Source: Propionibacteriaceae bacterium | GTDB taxonomy: Bacteria; Actinomycetota; Actinomycetes; Propionibacteriales; Propionibacteriaceae | NCBI GenBank assembly: GCA_009780915.1 | Contig: WQZD01000016.1 | Span: forward strand, 1 to 64,000 | DNA length: 64,000 bases | Reading direction: 5' to 3' | Part shown: positions 49,170 through 57,330 of the stretch, one piece after another | How positions within the stretch are numbered: the first letter of the stretch is position 1 | How the letters are laid out: every line of letters begins with the position of its first letter | The notes under the pieces: generated by a model | What the model was told of the DNA's origin: nothing | The model's database searches: none | Seen by the model: the letters and a program-made list of their open reading frames with translations, nothing else | Position numbers and translations under genes: made by a program

Positions 49170-52100
49170 CTACTTAGTCATATTCCGGCTAAGAAACCAC
49201 TTTCGCGCGGGGACGAGGGCGACTCCCACCGCCAGCAGGCACACCGCCAACAGGGGCCACCCGGACGCCGTGGAACTGCCGCCACTCGGCACCTGGGCGT
49301 TACCCGGGGGAGGCGTCGCAGGAGCGGACGGGCCCTCTGTCACGGAGCCGGACGGCTCCACGGTCGGGCTGGCCGATGGTCCCGCGACATTGATCGTCTG
49401 GGCCGCGGAGACGTTGCCAGCCTTGTCCGTCGCACGGTACCTCACTGTGGCGGGTCCTGCCACGGCGACGGGTCCCGTATAGGGTGTCCACGTCGTCCCG
49501 TCGAGCGAGTACTGGCTCGATGCCACGCCGGACAGCGCGTCCATGGCTGTCAGCGTGAGCACGCCACCACTCACGGCAGCCGTCACCGTCGGTGCGGTCT
49601 TGTCGATCCTCACCTCCAGGGTGGCCACATCGGATGCGGCCCCACAGTCGCACGTCGCCATGGCCGAGATCGTCGTCGTGCCCTCGGTCGACACGACGAT
49701 CGGGTCGGACGGAGACTGGCTGCCCACAGTGGCCGCTGACAGATGCACCGTGTACGACGGGTCGGACGACGTCGCCGACACGGTCACATCGGAACTGTTC
49801 CAACCGTTGACAGGCGTCTTGTCGGCCGTCAATGTCACGGTCGGGGCCTCGGCCGAGATCGTCTGGATCCCGTACGTCACGACCTGAACGTCGCCGACCA
49901 TGCCGTAGGACTGCCACGGGTTGGTCGCGCTGGCGTTCGGATCCACGTACATCCGCCGGTTCGTGAACGTGTTGTTCACGCCCGCGTTGTTCACGCCCAC
50001 CTGCTGGCTGAGGCTTCTCAGGACGTTCTCCAGGGTGCTGGAGACCCCGATGGAGATCGTGTTCTCGCCCGGCTTCAGCAGTGAGCTGATGTCGTGGACC
50101 CGTGACACGAAGTCGAAGCCGACGGATCTCACGCCGTTGACTGTGACCTGGGCAGTGTTGCTGTTCAAGCTCCCGATGCTCAGGTACGCGCCCTGCTGGG
50201 AGGGATCCCAGGTGTCGGGCAGCGTGAACGTGGTGGTGTACGTCCCCACGCCGGACACGCCAGCGCCCACCGAGTTGGCGGGATCGTTCACGAGTTCAGG
50301 GATGTCCTTCCATGGTTTGAGTTCCGTCAGCTGGTAGGGGCCCAGTTCGGTGTGCTTCGTCTCGTACGAGACGTTCTGGGTCGTGTACCCCAGGGCGACA
50401 CCGTTCTTCTCGCTCTCGGTGGTGACCACCTTGTCGCCGTTGGTGTAACTGTCGACCATGAGGGTCCAGTCAGTCAGCGGGATGTCGGCCGGAGCGTTGA
50501 TCGCGCACTGCCACTTCGTGCCATCGGAGAGCGTCGTGGTGTAGTTCCCTGTCGCCTCGGCTTGCATCGTCAGCGCGCCGCCCGTCAGCGTCACCTTGTC
50601 CGCCGTGGACGACACGGCGTGCAGGGCTGCTCCTGGGTCGGTCGTGTCGATCGCGAAGTACGCGGTCTCGCCGGGCTGCAGCGTGACAGAGAAGGTCGTA
50701 CGGCCATTGGCGATGGTGTACATCCCGACCTCGGTGATGTCACCTGTCCACGGGTCGATAAGGTACGGCTTGCCCACCGCGTCGACGCTCATGTCGAAGG
50801 TCGTCGGACCATTCTGGGCCTCCGGCATCGGCACGTCGTTGTAGTCATAATCGCTCAGCGCGTTGTAGGCGTAGACGTAGTCGGTCGTGCCATCCTTGCG
50901 CAGCTGAGCGAAGATGTTCTTGTTGGTGTTGGTCAGCTCGGTGCGTGGGTACACGCCAAGGCTGTGCAACGCCTCCAAGGTGGCCGAGTCGTACGGGTTC
51001 GCAGGGTCGTAACCGGCGCCGTTCGGCAGGTAGACCACGTTCGGAAGCGTCTTGATCTGGGCGACGAGCGCCTGCAGGTCCGTGTCGCTCTCCCCCAGGG
51101 ACAGGGTACGCGACGCCGCCACGACCTCACCGCTGGGGTTGGTGCTCAGCTTGTTGGCCGGGATGGCCACGTTGTTGCTGTTGCTGGGGTCTTCGATCAC
51201 GTTGTCCACGAAGATGATCGGCATCCCCTGCTGGGCCAGCGTCAAGAGCTGCTGCGCCGCCGCGATGGACAGGGCGTCCTGGTAGACGATCAGCGCGTGG
51301 TACCCGACACGGCTGGGCAGCAGTTCGCCGTTGTCGTACATCGTGACACCCGTGCCCGCCAGCAGATTCAGATTCTCGGGGGCGAAGTAGTCGTAGGTGT
51401 AACCGTTGTTCTGCAGCGCCATGTCCTGCCAGTAGAAGCCGAGGTTGTCGCGCGTCCAATCCGGCGCCGTGCCACCCTCCTGCAGCCTGCTCAATCCATT
51501 TTGCATGTTGTAGTCGGTGTGAAGGATCCCGATGTCCACCTGAGGGATGCCCTGTTGGTTGAGCATCTGCGCCCTGGCGATCATGGCCATGTAGTCGTCG
51601 TAGTGCTGGTACGCGGGTTGACGCGGACCCCAGCGCTCGGAGATGTTGGCGTTCATGCCCTCGTGACCGGGCCACTGGGTCGCGGTCCAGAAGTTGGCGT
51701 TCGGCACGTACGAGGCGTCGCCGCCCACATCGGCGCCGTAGCCGTGGAACACGTTGAAGGTGACACCCGCCGCGAACTGCGTGTTGATGATCTGCATGAA
51801 CTTATCTTGCCCATAGACATAGTTGCTGTTCATGACGGCGCCCATCTCGCTGGACAGCCGCTCGCCCCAGATGTGGGCCCCGCCGGCTTGGACGCGGAAC
51901 GAGTCGAGGTTGTTGTCGAACTCGAACGACTCGGTCTCCGTGTAGTCGACGTACTGCACAGGCGTGGTGATCTCATAGGTCACGCCGTACGTGATTTCCG
52001 CGCGCAGCTTCATGTCCATCGTGTGCAGGTACGCCTGCAGCGGCTTCAGGACGTTGTCACGGTACGTGTCGGTCATCGTCTCGAAGAGGTCGGCCCGTAC

Positions 52101-53390
52101 CTTCGCCTCCAGGACCCCGTCGCTGCCGGCCAGGGTCGGCGTGTTGCCGATGATGTACGGCAGGTACGGCGTCAGGTCGTACCCCCGGCCCTGCTCGAAC
52201 AGGCCGAGGAACTCCGAGCCCCAGAACCTGGTTCCATTCGTGGACGAGACCTCCAGGGAGTCCATGTACATCTCGCCCTTCCCGTTCGCCTTCACAGCCG
52301 CGACCAGGTCCGGGTCATTGAACAAGTACTGCTCGTAGTACTGGATGGCGTCCTGCATGCCGACCGAGTCGATGTAGTTGATCGCGTAGTTATGCGTCGC
52401 GGACGGCGTCGCGGACGCTCCGGTCGGTTGCATCCAGAAGCTGATCACCCAGTAGGTGTAGCCGTCGTCGGGGGCGGTCCAGTCGACCGCGAACGGCTTC
52501 GCGGGCGCCGGGTTCAGGCCGGACGGATCCTGCCCCCACGCGTCCTGGAACGACAGGGGGTCCGTCGTCCCGCCGTCCGGATGCGCCGGCTGTCCGTTGA
52601 TCGTCACGAGGTCGGTCAGGTCGATCGCCGTCGCGCTGGCGAAGGTCGCCGTGCCGCTGATCGCCCTCGTCGCGGTGATGGTCGCCGCGTTCGTCGGATC
52701 CACCTTGATCGCCACGACCTTGACCAGATCCTGTCGGTGGATCAACTCGTCCTCGACCAAGGCTGGAGTCCCTGTGGGCTGTGTCACCGCCGAGCGCGCG
52801 AGCACGCTGTTGTAGTCCTCGCCGGGGCTGACCGCGGTCACCGCGTAGCCCAGGGAGCGACCGGCTGCCGGGTCGTCAGGCTTGAGGTACGGGTACGGCA
52901 GGTTCGCGTTGGACCAGTTCGTGCCGCTGGTCAGCGAGAAGCCCATGCCGTACTTCGTGGCTTCCTGGATGATGACCTTCTCGTCGTTGAGCCACTCCTG
53001 GGAGCCCCAACTGTAGATCTCCTGTGATGTGTCGTTCCCCCAGATGCTCGTGTCCAGGTTGTCGGGGGTGTACCGGGCGTCGACGGCCGCCTCGCCTCGG
53101 CAGACGATCTCGATCTGGCTGATGCCCATCTCGTAGAGGGTCTTGACGTTGGCGCGCAGCACGTCGTCGGTGTTCACGCCCTCAGGCAGCCACCATCGGG
53201 CGCCGGGCTTGTACTGGGTGGGTGGGCTCTCGAACAGAGCATGCTGATCCACCATGAAACCGTTCACGGGGTCGAATGTGGCGACCCCGCCGGTGATCGG
53301 AATGGCTTGGCTGACGGACGCCGACGCGGTCACTCCCATGGCGAGCGACATCAGCGCCGCGAGCGCCAAGGCGATAATACGTCTTCTCAT
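49170..53390 (-). CDS. membrane-anchored glycoside hydrolase, GH106-like alpha-L-rhamnosidase
   Basis: The 1406-residue product is a secreted, multi-domain enzyme. It has a signal peptide (MRRRIIALALAALMSLAMGV...). The N-terminal region (RWWLPEGVNTDDVLRANVKTLYEMGISQIEI) and the central segments (NFWTATQWPGHEGMNANISERWGPRQPAYQH; GISQPQVDIG-like) match the GH106 rhamnosidase superfamily. A jelly-roll domain follows (about 1030-1180), then Ig-like repeats, including one with APTVTAAVSGGVLTLTAMDA and GTTWTPYTGPV. A Pro/Ser linker, a final membrane helix and a short basic tail (SGWPLLAVCLLAVGVALVPARKW) anchor it; no LPXTG is seen. It is preceded by a perfect LacI-type operator. It probably removes rhamnose from plant or bacterial glycans, but the exact substrate is inferred. 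Confidence 0.75.
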   Translation of the reverse strand: MRRRIIALALAALMSLAMGVTASASVSQAIPITGGVATFDPVNGFMVDQHALFESPPTQYKPGARWWLPEGVNTDDVLRANVKTLYEMGISQIEIVCRGEAAVDARYTPDNLDTSIWGNDTSQEIYSWGSQEWLNDEKVIIQEATKYGMGFSLTSGTNWSNANLPYPYLKPDDPAAGRSLGYAVTAVSPGEDYNSVLARSAVTQPTGTPALVEDELIHRQDLVKVVAIKVDPTNAATITATRAISGTATFASATAIDLTDLVTINGQPAHPDGGTTDPLSFQDAWGQDPSGLNPAPAKPFAVDWTAPDDGYTYWVISFWMQPTGASATPSATHNYAINYIDSVGMQDAIQYYEQYLFNDPDLVAAVKANGKGEMYMDSLEVSSTNGTRFWGSEFLGLFEQGRGYDLTPYLPYIIGNTPTLAGSDGVLEAKVRADLFETMTDTYRDNVLKPLQAYLHTMDMKLRAEITYGVTYEITTPVQYVDYTETESFEFDNNLDSFRVQAGGAHIWGERLSSEMGAVMNSNYVYGQDKFMQIINTQFAAGVTFNVFHGYGADVGGDASYVPNANFWTATQWPGHEGMNANISERWGPRQPAYQHYDDYMAMIARAQMLNQQGIPQVDIGILHTDYNMQNGLSRLQEGGTAPDWTRDNLGFYWQDMALQNNGYTYDYFAPENLNLLAGTGVTMYDNGELLPSRVGYHALIVYQDALSIAAAQQLLTLAQQGMPIIFVDNVIEDPSNSNNVAIPANKLSTNPSGEVVAASRTLSLGESDTDLQALVAQIKTLPNVVYLPNGAGYDPANPYDSATLEALHSLGVYPRTELTNTNKNIFAQLRKDGTTDYVYAYNALSDYDYNDVPMPEAQNGPTTFDMSVDAVGKPYLIDPWTGDITEVGMYTIANGRTTFSVTLQPGETAYFAIDTTDPGAALHAVSSTADKVTLTGGALTMQAEATGNYTTTLSDGTKWQCAINAPADIPLTDWTLMVDSYTNGDKVVTTESEKNGVALGYTTQNVSYETKHTELGPYQLTELKPWKDIPELVNDPANSVGAGVSGVGTYTTTFTLPDTWDPSQQGAYLSIGSLNSNTAQVTVNGVRSVGFDFVSRVHDISSLLKPGENTISIGVSSTLENVLRSLSQQVGVNNAGVNNTFTNRRMYVDPNASATNPWQSYGMVGDVQVVTYGIQTISAEAPTVTLTADKTPVNGWNSSDVTVSATSSDPSYTVHLSAATVGSQSPSDPIVVSTEGTTTISAMATCDCGAASDVATLEVRIDKTAPTVTAAVSGGVLTLTAMDALSGVASSQYSLDGTTWTPYTGPVAVAGPATVRYRATDKAGNVSAAQTINVAGPSASPTVEPSGSVTEGPSAPATPPPGNAQVPSGGSSTASGWPLLAVCLLAVGVALVPARKWFLSRNMTK

Positions 53391-53752
53391 TAAGTAACTT
53401 CCCTCCTGGTCGTGTGCGATCCTCTACGATCGCGCACCGTGAGTTGAAACGTTTCAATTAGCAGGGGCTTTGAACCGGTCTGTGTTATTGAAGATAATTA
53501 GTTGCAGTTTAACACTGTCCGAACGCCAGCACAATGGTCACGGAGTGCCAGACGGGTCACGCGAAGAGTGGCCCGTGATCACGATCTGGGTCGTACTCCA
53601 CGGGCATCGTGGGCCCGTGGAAGAAGTACACGTGGAGGGCGAGGATCACACCGTTAGAACGCGGTAGGTCGCGGGTCAACAGCAGGCGTGGGTACATCAT
53701 GGACGGCCACCGGCTGTGGCGCCGTCCCGTGGTCTCTACCGCCGAGGTCGTC
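53391..53752. other. regulatory gap between the rhamnosidase-like gene and the phd gene
   Basis: This 362-base stretch holds the AGGAGGGAAG ribosome site and promoter of the leftward enzyme gene, the LacI-type operator at 53444-53457, and a hairpin CCACGGG-N9-CCCGTGG at 53598-53620. Short open frames occur on both strands but none has a convincing start or known family. Confidence 0.5.
53444..53457. promoter_or_regulatory. LacI-family operator upstream of the rhamnosidase-like gene
   Basis: TTGAAACGTTTCAA is a perfect 14-bp palindrome with the central CG step typical of LacI-family sites, 54 bp ahead of the enzyme start. A sugar-responsive LacI regulator, not encoded in the window, probably represses the gene. 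Confidence 0.65.
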
Positions 53753-53995
53753 ATGCTCGTCGATACCGCCAACCTCGTATCGCTCAGTGAGGCCAATCAG
53801 ACCTTCTCCCGCGTGGCAAGGTGTGTCGATGAGCGCGGGTCGGTGGTCATCTTGCGTAACAATGTGCCCCGCTATGTCGTGATCGACTTCGATCAGCTTC
53901 AACAGGATGACACTTTCGATGACATTGACGTGGCGTCACTAGGCGCGCAACTCATCACCGACCATCGACGCACCTTCGAGGTCCTCGCCCAGTGA
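53753..53995 (+). CDS. Phd/YefM family antitoxin
   Basis: The 80-residue product fits the Phd/YefM antitoxins: an N-terminal DNA-binding part (VSLSEANQTFSRVARCVDERGSVVILRNNVPRYVVIDFDQLQ) followed by a toxin-binding tail. These proteins bind and neutralise a Doc or RelE/YoeB-type toxin and repress their own operon. I chose the ATG at 53753, with GAGG six bases before it. The next frame overlaps its stop as GTGA, which is where the toxin normally lies, but that frame is short and damaged (see the doc remnant). Confidence 0.82.
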   Translation: MLVDTANLVSLSEANQTFSRVARCVDERGSVVILRNNVPRYVVIDFDQLQQDDTFDDIDVASLGAQLITDHRRTFEVLAQ

Positions 53996-54108
53996 AGCGC
54001 CTATCGAGGCAGCAAGTGCTGCTCCTGCGCTGGTGTCAGTGGACATTCATCCAATCCCAGACGCGAACATGTTACATATTCACCCGTGAAGATGTAACAA
54101 GTTACTGA
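53992..54108 (+). pseudogene. truncated Doc-like toxin remnant
   Basis: A GTG overlapping the phd stop (GTGA) opens a frame beginning VKRLSRQQVLLLR. Doc family toxins typically start with an LTxxQVLxLH-like helix at this place. The similarity stops after about twelve codons and the frame ends after 38, without the Fic/Doc HxFxDGNKR motif. I read it as the 5' stump of a deleted doc gene, leaving an orphan antitoxin. The similarity is short, so this is tentative. Confidence 0.45.
54070..54099. repeat. 30-bp imperfect palindrome
   Basis: TGTTACAT at 54070-54077 and ATGTAACA at 54092-54099 flank an inner TTCAC-CC-GTGAA; 13 of 15 base pairs match. It lies in the tail of the doc remnant and ahead of the convergent PIN gene. 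It may be a bidirectional terminator or an operator or recombination site. Confidence 0.55.
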
Positions 54109-54141
54109 AGAAGTGTCTCGGGCCTCGCCCAGCGACCTCGG

Positions 54142-54702
54142 TTAGTCACCAATCCACTCCCGGACGTCGTTGACAAAACCGGGAACGCCTGCCCGTTCCA
54201 AACTTGCCAAGACATCGTTGACTGACAAGGGGGGACGCCTCGCGTGGGCGGCTTGCTCGCGAATGATGTCAAGCATGGGCCGGGGAAAGAGATCGAGCAT
54301 ATCCCGCATGAACTGATCGGGGCTAACCGCCTCGAGACCCCATTGCCGGAGCACATCATCCGGGAAGTCTCGGAGATTTCGAGTGACTATCACATCAGCA
54401 CCGCTGAGTCGGGCTGCTGCCAAGACATGACGATCATCCGCATCTGGTAGTTCAACTGTTTGTAGTAGAGATTCGTATCCGTGGACACTGGCATCGGGAA
54501 AGCGAGCATCCATCCCCGACAGCCGGGTTTGAATCCGAGTATCGGGGATTTCGGGATGGATACGATGGACTACACGTGCGACCTCACCGATGACGGTCGG
54601 CGACCACCGCGGAAGAAAGAAGCCCCGTTCAGCGGAGCGAAGAATGGTGTCTGCCAAGGCAACGGGCACGAGGACATTGGCGTCCAAGAAAGCCACAAAC
54701 AC
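54142..54702 (-). CDS. PIN domain ribonuclease toxin
   Basis: PIN toxins of the VapC type are Mg-dependent ribonucleases that cut tRNA or rRNA. The 186-residue product has the metal-binding acids in place: Asp7 (FLDANVLVP), Glu40 (VIGEVARVV), Asp87/Asp89/Asp90 (LPDADDRHVLAAA) and the VIVTRNLRDFP strand near 104-114. An extra 50-residue helical C-terminus follows the PIN fold. The GTG start shares its first base with the last base of the upstream antitoxin stop (TAGTG), so the pair is translationally coupled. It is a type II toxin by context; the target is unknown. Confidence 0.85.
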   Translation of the reverse strand: MFVAFLDANVLVPVALADTILRSAERGFFLPRWSPTVIGEVARVVHRIHPEIPDTRIQTRLSGMDARFPDASVHGYESLLQTVELPDADDRHVLAAARLSGADVIVTRNLRDFPDDVLRQWGLEAVSPDQFMRDMLDLFPRPMLDIIREQAAHARRPPLSVNDVLASLERAGVPGFVNDVREWIGD

Positions 54703-55214
54703 TAGATCTCACCCCTGCGGGCTTGCGTGAGAGCATCCTCGTACATCTCATAGGAGTCGTTATATAGACCATCCTCGACCGCTTGTCGGGTCATCTCCTC
54801 CAGGGCCATGCGATCCTCGACATGACGACGCTGCTTGTATGCCAAGACATCGCTGAGGCGAAGCAGGCGATGACGGCGAGGGCGCTCGTAGGGGAGTTCG
54901 TTGTCCCCAAGGAGACGCACTAGGGTTTGGCGGGACACGCCCAACAGATCTGCCGCCTGGCTGGTCGTGAGCATCATGCCAATGGGTGCCACCGTCACAG
55001 CCTGACCTCGCGCCATAGCTTGGACGATGAGGGTGAGGGCTTGGTAGACGTCGTCGGGCACGTCAGTACGGACTCCGTCGGCGATCAAGGCTGCTCCCCG
55101 CTGGTGGTCGGCCATGAATGCTTCAATGGGCTTGATCAGGTCTGGATCGGTCGGCGGCAAGATGGTGTCTTGGCGCGCGGAGTCTGCATGCTGTCGTTCT
55201 TCTACTTGTGTCAT
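54702..55214 (-). CDS. HTH antitoxin of the PIN toxin pair
   Basis: The 170-residue product has a helix-turn-helix of the excisionase type at about residues 79-125 (TTSQAADLLGVSRQTLVRLL, then LLRLSDVLAYKQRR), preceded by about 75 residues that should dimerise and followed by an acidic helical tail (EEMTRQAVEDGLYNDSYEMYE) likely to bind the toxin. I start at the ATG at 55214 because AGAGAGTC lies upstream; the longer frame would add a spurious hydrophobic segment. It immediately precedes the PIN toxin gene, the antitoxin-first order of such pairs. Confidence 0.82.
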   Translation of the reverse strand: MTQVEERQHADSARQDTILPPTDPDLIKPIEAFMADHQRGAALIADGVRTDVPDDVYQALTLIVQAMARGQAVTVAPIGMMLTTSQAADLLGVSRQTLVRLLGDNELPYERPRRHRLLRLSDVLAYKQRRHVEDRMALEEMTRQAVEDGLYNDSYEMYEDALTQARRGEI

Positions 55215-55230
55215 CAGGACTCTCTTTCGC

Positions 55231-55249
55231 TGATAGATGTAGACTATCA
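55231..55249. promoter_or_regulatory. inverted repeat upstream of the antitoxin
   Basis: TGATAG at 55231-55236 and CTATCA at 55244-55249 flank ATGTAGA, 17 bases ahead of the antitoxin start. This would be a natural autoregulatory operator for the pair. A TGGTCG/TGGTCG direct repeat lies a little further upstream (minus strand, about 55254-55272). Confidence 0.45.
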
Positions 55250-55402
55250 CCGAAGCGACCAAAACGACCATAACGTCCATATGTAGTGGATATTACGATC
55301 TGCCTAGCAAGCTCGCTGTGCATCCTGAAGGAATCATGACCCGGTGGTTGAACTCCCACCCATCCCATCGCCCGATCGATCAGGCGTCTCAGAATCGCTG
55401 CC

Positions 55403-56278
55403 TCACCCCTTCACCGCGCCAGTCAACCCGCCGACGATGCGGCGCTCGAAGGCGAGGAAGAAGACCAGGGCGGGGATCATCGACATGGACGTGAAGGCCA
55501 GGACTTGGGCCGTGTCCTGGGAGTGGGCGGTCGAGAACCACTGCACGCCGAGGGGCAGCGTGTACTGCGACTGGTCGCTGAACATGTACAACGGCAGGAG
55601 GTAACTGTTCCACGAGCCGATGAAGTTCAGGATCGCCACCGTGATGACCCCTGGGGCCGACAGCGGGATGACCATGCGCACGAAGAAACTGAGGCGCGAG
55701 CAGCCGTCGACGGTCGCCGCCTCCTCGATCTCCAGGGGGATGGCCGCCAGGAAGGGGGTCAGGATGATCACGGTCTGTGGCAGGCCGAACGCGACCTGGG
55801 GCAGGATCACGCTCCACGGAGTCCCGGCCAGGTGGATGCGCGTCATCATGATGTACAGCGGCTGGATCGCCACCGACAACGGGAACATCAGCCCGGCGGC
55901 GAACAGCATGTACATCGCGTTGCGTCCCTTGAAATGGTAGCGCGACAAGACGAAACTGGCGCTGACTCCCAGGACGACGACGGCCGCCACGGTGATCAGG
56001 GCGATGAAGGCCGAGTTTCCAGCCATCCGCCAGAACAACGGCATCTTCAGCAAGCTGAGGTACTGGTTGACCTGCCAGGGGCTGGGAAGCCCCGAAGGGT
56101 CGATGGTCAGGCGTGAGTTGGTGTTGAAACCGCCGGCGACGATGTACAGGACCGGGGCGAGGCACACCGCGATCAGGCACAGGGCGATGAAGTAGATGAC
56201 CGGGCTCCCCCAGTGGTTCTTCGCGTGCCGGACATGAATGACCCGTCCGTCACGGGCGGCGACTGCTGATGCGCTCAT
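55403..56278 (-). CDS. sugar ABC transporter permease, MalG type
   Basis: This is an inner-membrane subunit of a CUT1-family carbohydrate importer. The 291-residue product has six predicted helices and the EAA loop that docks the ATPase, IEEAATVDGCSRLSFFVRMVIPLSAPG, at about residues 185-211. It ends in ERRIVGGLTGAVKG, typical of the MalG-like C-terminus. It is the third gene of a leftward set (binding protein, MalF-like permease, MalG-like permease), starting three bases after the previous stop. No ATPase gene follows; such systems commonly share one MsmK/MsiK-type ATPase. Confidence 0.92.
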   Translation of the reverse strand: MSASAVAARDGRVIHVRHAKNHWGSPVIYFIALCLIAVCLAPVLYIVAGGFNTNSRLTIDPSGLPSPWQVNQYLSLLKMPLFWRMAGNSAFIALITVAAVVVLGVSASFVLSRYHFKGRNAMYMLFAAGLMFPLSVAIQPLYIMMTRIHLAGTPWSVILPQVAFGLPQTVIILTPFLAAIPLEIEEAATVDGCSRLSFFVRMVIPLSAPGVITVAILNFIGSWNSYLLPLYMFSDQSQYTLPLGVQWFSTAHSQDTAQVLAFTSMSMIPALVFFLAFERRIVGGLTGAVKG

Positions 56279-56281
56279 CGG

Positions 56282-57325
56282 TCAGCCCTCCCTCTCGGTC
56301 AGGGCGCCTTCGGTGTCGCGGCGCAGGACGAAACGCTGGTACAGGAACGCGACGACCAGAGAGATGGCGAACACCACGATGGAGATGGCCGAGCCGCGGC
56401 CGAGCTGACCCTTGAGCTGGCCCTCGGTGGCCATGAACCACACTTGGGTCGAGGTCCCTGCGATGGTGGCGATGTACTGGCCCCAGATGACGTACACCAA
56501 GTCGAACAACTGCATCGACCCGATGATCGACAAGAAAGCCCAGATCCGGATGGTCGGCGCCAAGAGGGGGAGCATGATGTGACGCTGGATCTGCCAGTAC
56601 GTGGCCCCGTCGACGGCGGCCGCCTCGGACAGCTCTTCGGGCACGTTCTGCAGCCCGGCCAGCATCAAGATGATCGCGAAGCCGATGTACTTCCATGTCA
56701 GGATGAACATCAGCGTCCAGAGGGCGAGCTTGGGGTTGGAGATCCAACTGATCAGCACCTTCCCATCGGTCAGGCCGAGGAAGTGGCCGATCTTCGCGAG
56801 AAGCCCGTTGACCGCGCCGACGTCCTGCAGCATGAGGCGGAAACCGATGCCGACGACCGCTTCGGCGATGACGTAGGGGACGAAGATCAGCATCCGGATG
56901 ATGGCCCGTCCACGCATCTTCTGATTCAGGAGCAAGGCGATGAGGATGGCCAGCGGCCCCTGTAGGAGCAGCGACAGGACCAGGATCATGCCGTTGTGGA
57001 GCAACGCGCTCCAAAAGGCCTTGTTGGTCAGTGTCCAGACGTAGTTGGCCAGCCCGACGAAGTTCGTCGCCGGCCCGTACCCCTTCCAGCTGAAGAAGCC
57101 GTAGTACAGGGCGACGAGGACCGGGACCATGACGAAGGCCAGGAAGACGATGATCGCCGGTCCAGACAAGATGGAGATCTCCAGACGGGTCTGCCATCTT
57201 GTGCGCCGATGCCGGGGATGGATGGCAGTCGGGGGTGGCGACGTGGTGTCGCCACCCCCGACCTGGATGGACTCGTCGAGCGAGATCTCGCGGGCGGCTT
57301 TGGCCGCCGACGCAGACCCGCTCAT
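56282..57325 (-). CDS. sugar ABC transporter permease, MalF type
   Basis: The 347-residue product is the MalF-like membrane subunit of the same importer. After a variable, polar N-terminus of about 55 residues it has six helices, with the EAA loop LSEAAAVDGATYWQIQRHIMLPLLAPTI at about residues 244-271. I start it at the ATG at 57325, five bases after the binding-protein stop; the longest open frame extends far upstream but without similarity. It pairs with the MalG-type permease downstream. Confidence 0.92.
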   Translation of the reverse strand: MSGSASAAKAAREISLDESIQVGGGDTTSPPPTAIHPRHRRTRWQTRLEISILSGPAIIVFLAFVMVPVLVALYYGFFSWKGYGPATNFVGLANYVWTLTNKAFWSALLHNGMILVLSLLLQGPLAILIALLLNQKMRGRAIIRMLIFVPYVIAEAVVGIGFRLMLQDVGAVNGLLAKIGHFLGLTDGKVLISWISNPKLALWTLMFILTWKYIGFAIILMLAGLQNVPEELSEAAAVDGATYWQIQRHIMLPLLAPTIRIWAFLSIIGSMQLFDLVYVIWGQYIATIAGTSTQVWFMATEGQLKGQLGRGSAISIVVFAISLVVAFLYQRFVLRRDTEGALTEREG

Positions 57326-57330
57326 GGCAA

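Noticed and set aside
50352..53027. An 891-codon plus-strand frame opposite the rhamnosidase-like gene
   Set aside because: The composition (Val, Arg, His, Gly) is that of an antisense shadow, and the opposite strand encodes a recognisable enzyme.
53470..53752. Small genes on either strand between the rhamnosidase-like gene and phd
   Set aside because: The short frames lack ribosome sites and family similarity, and the region is explained by promoter and operator elements.
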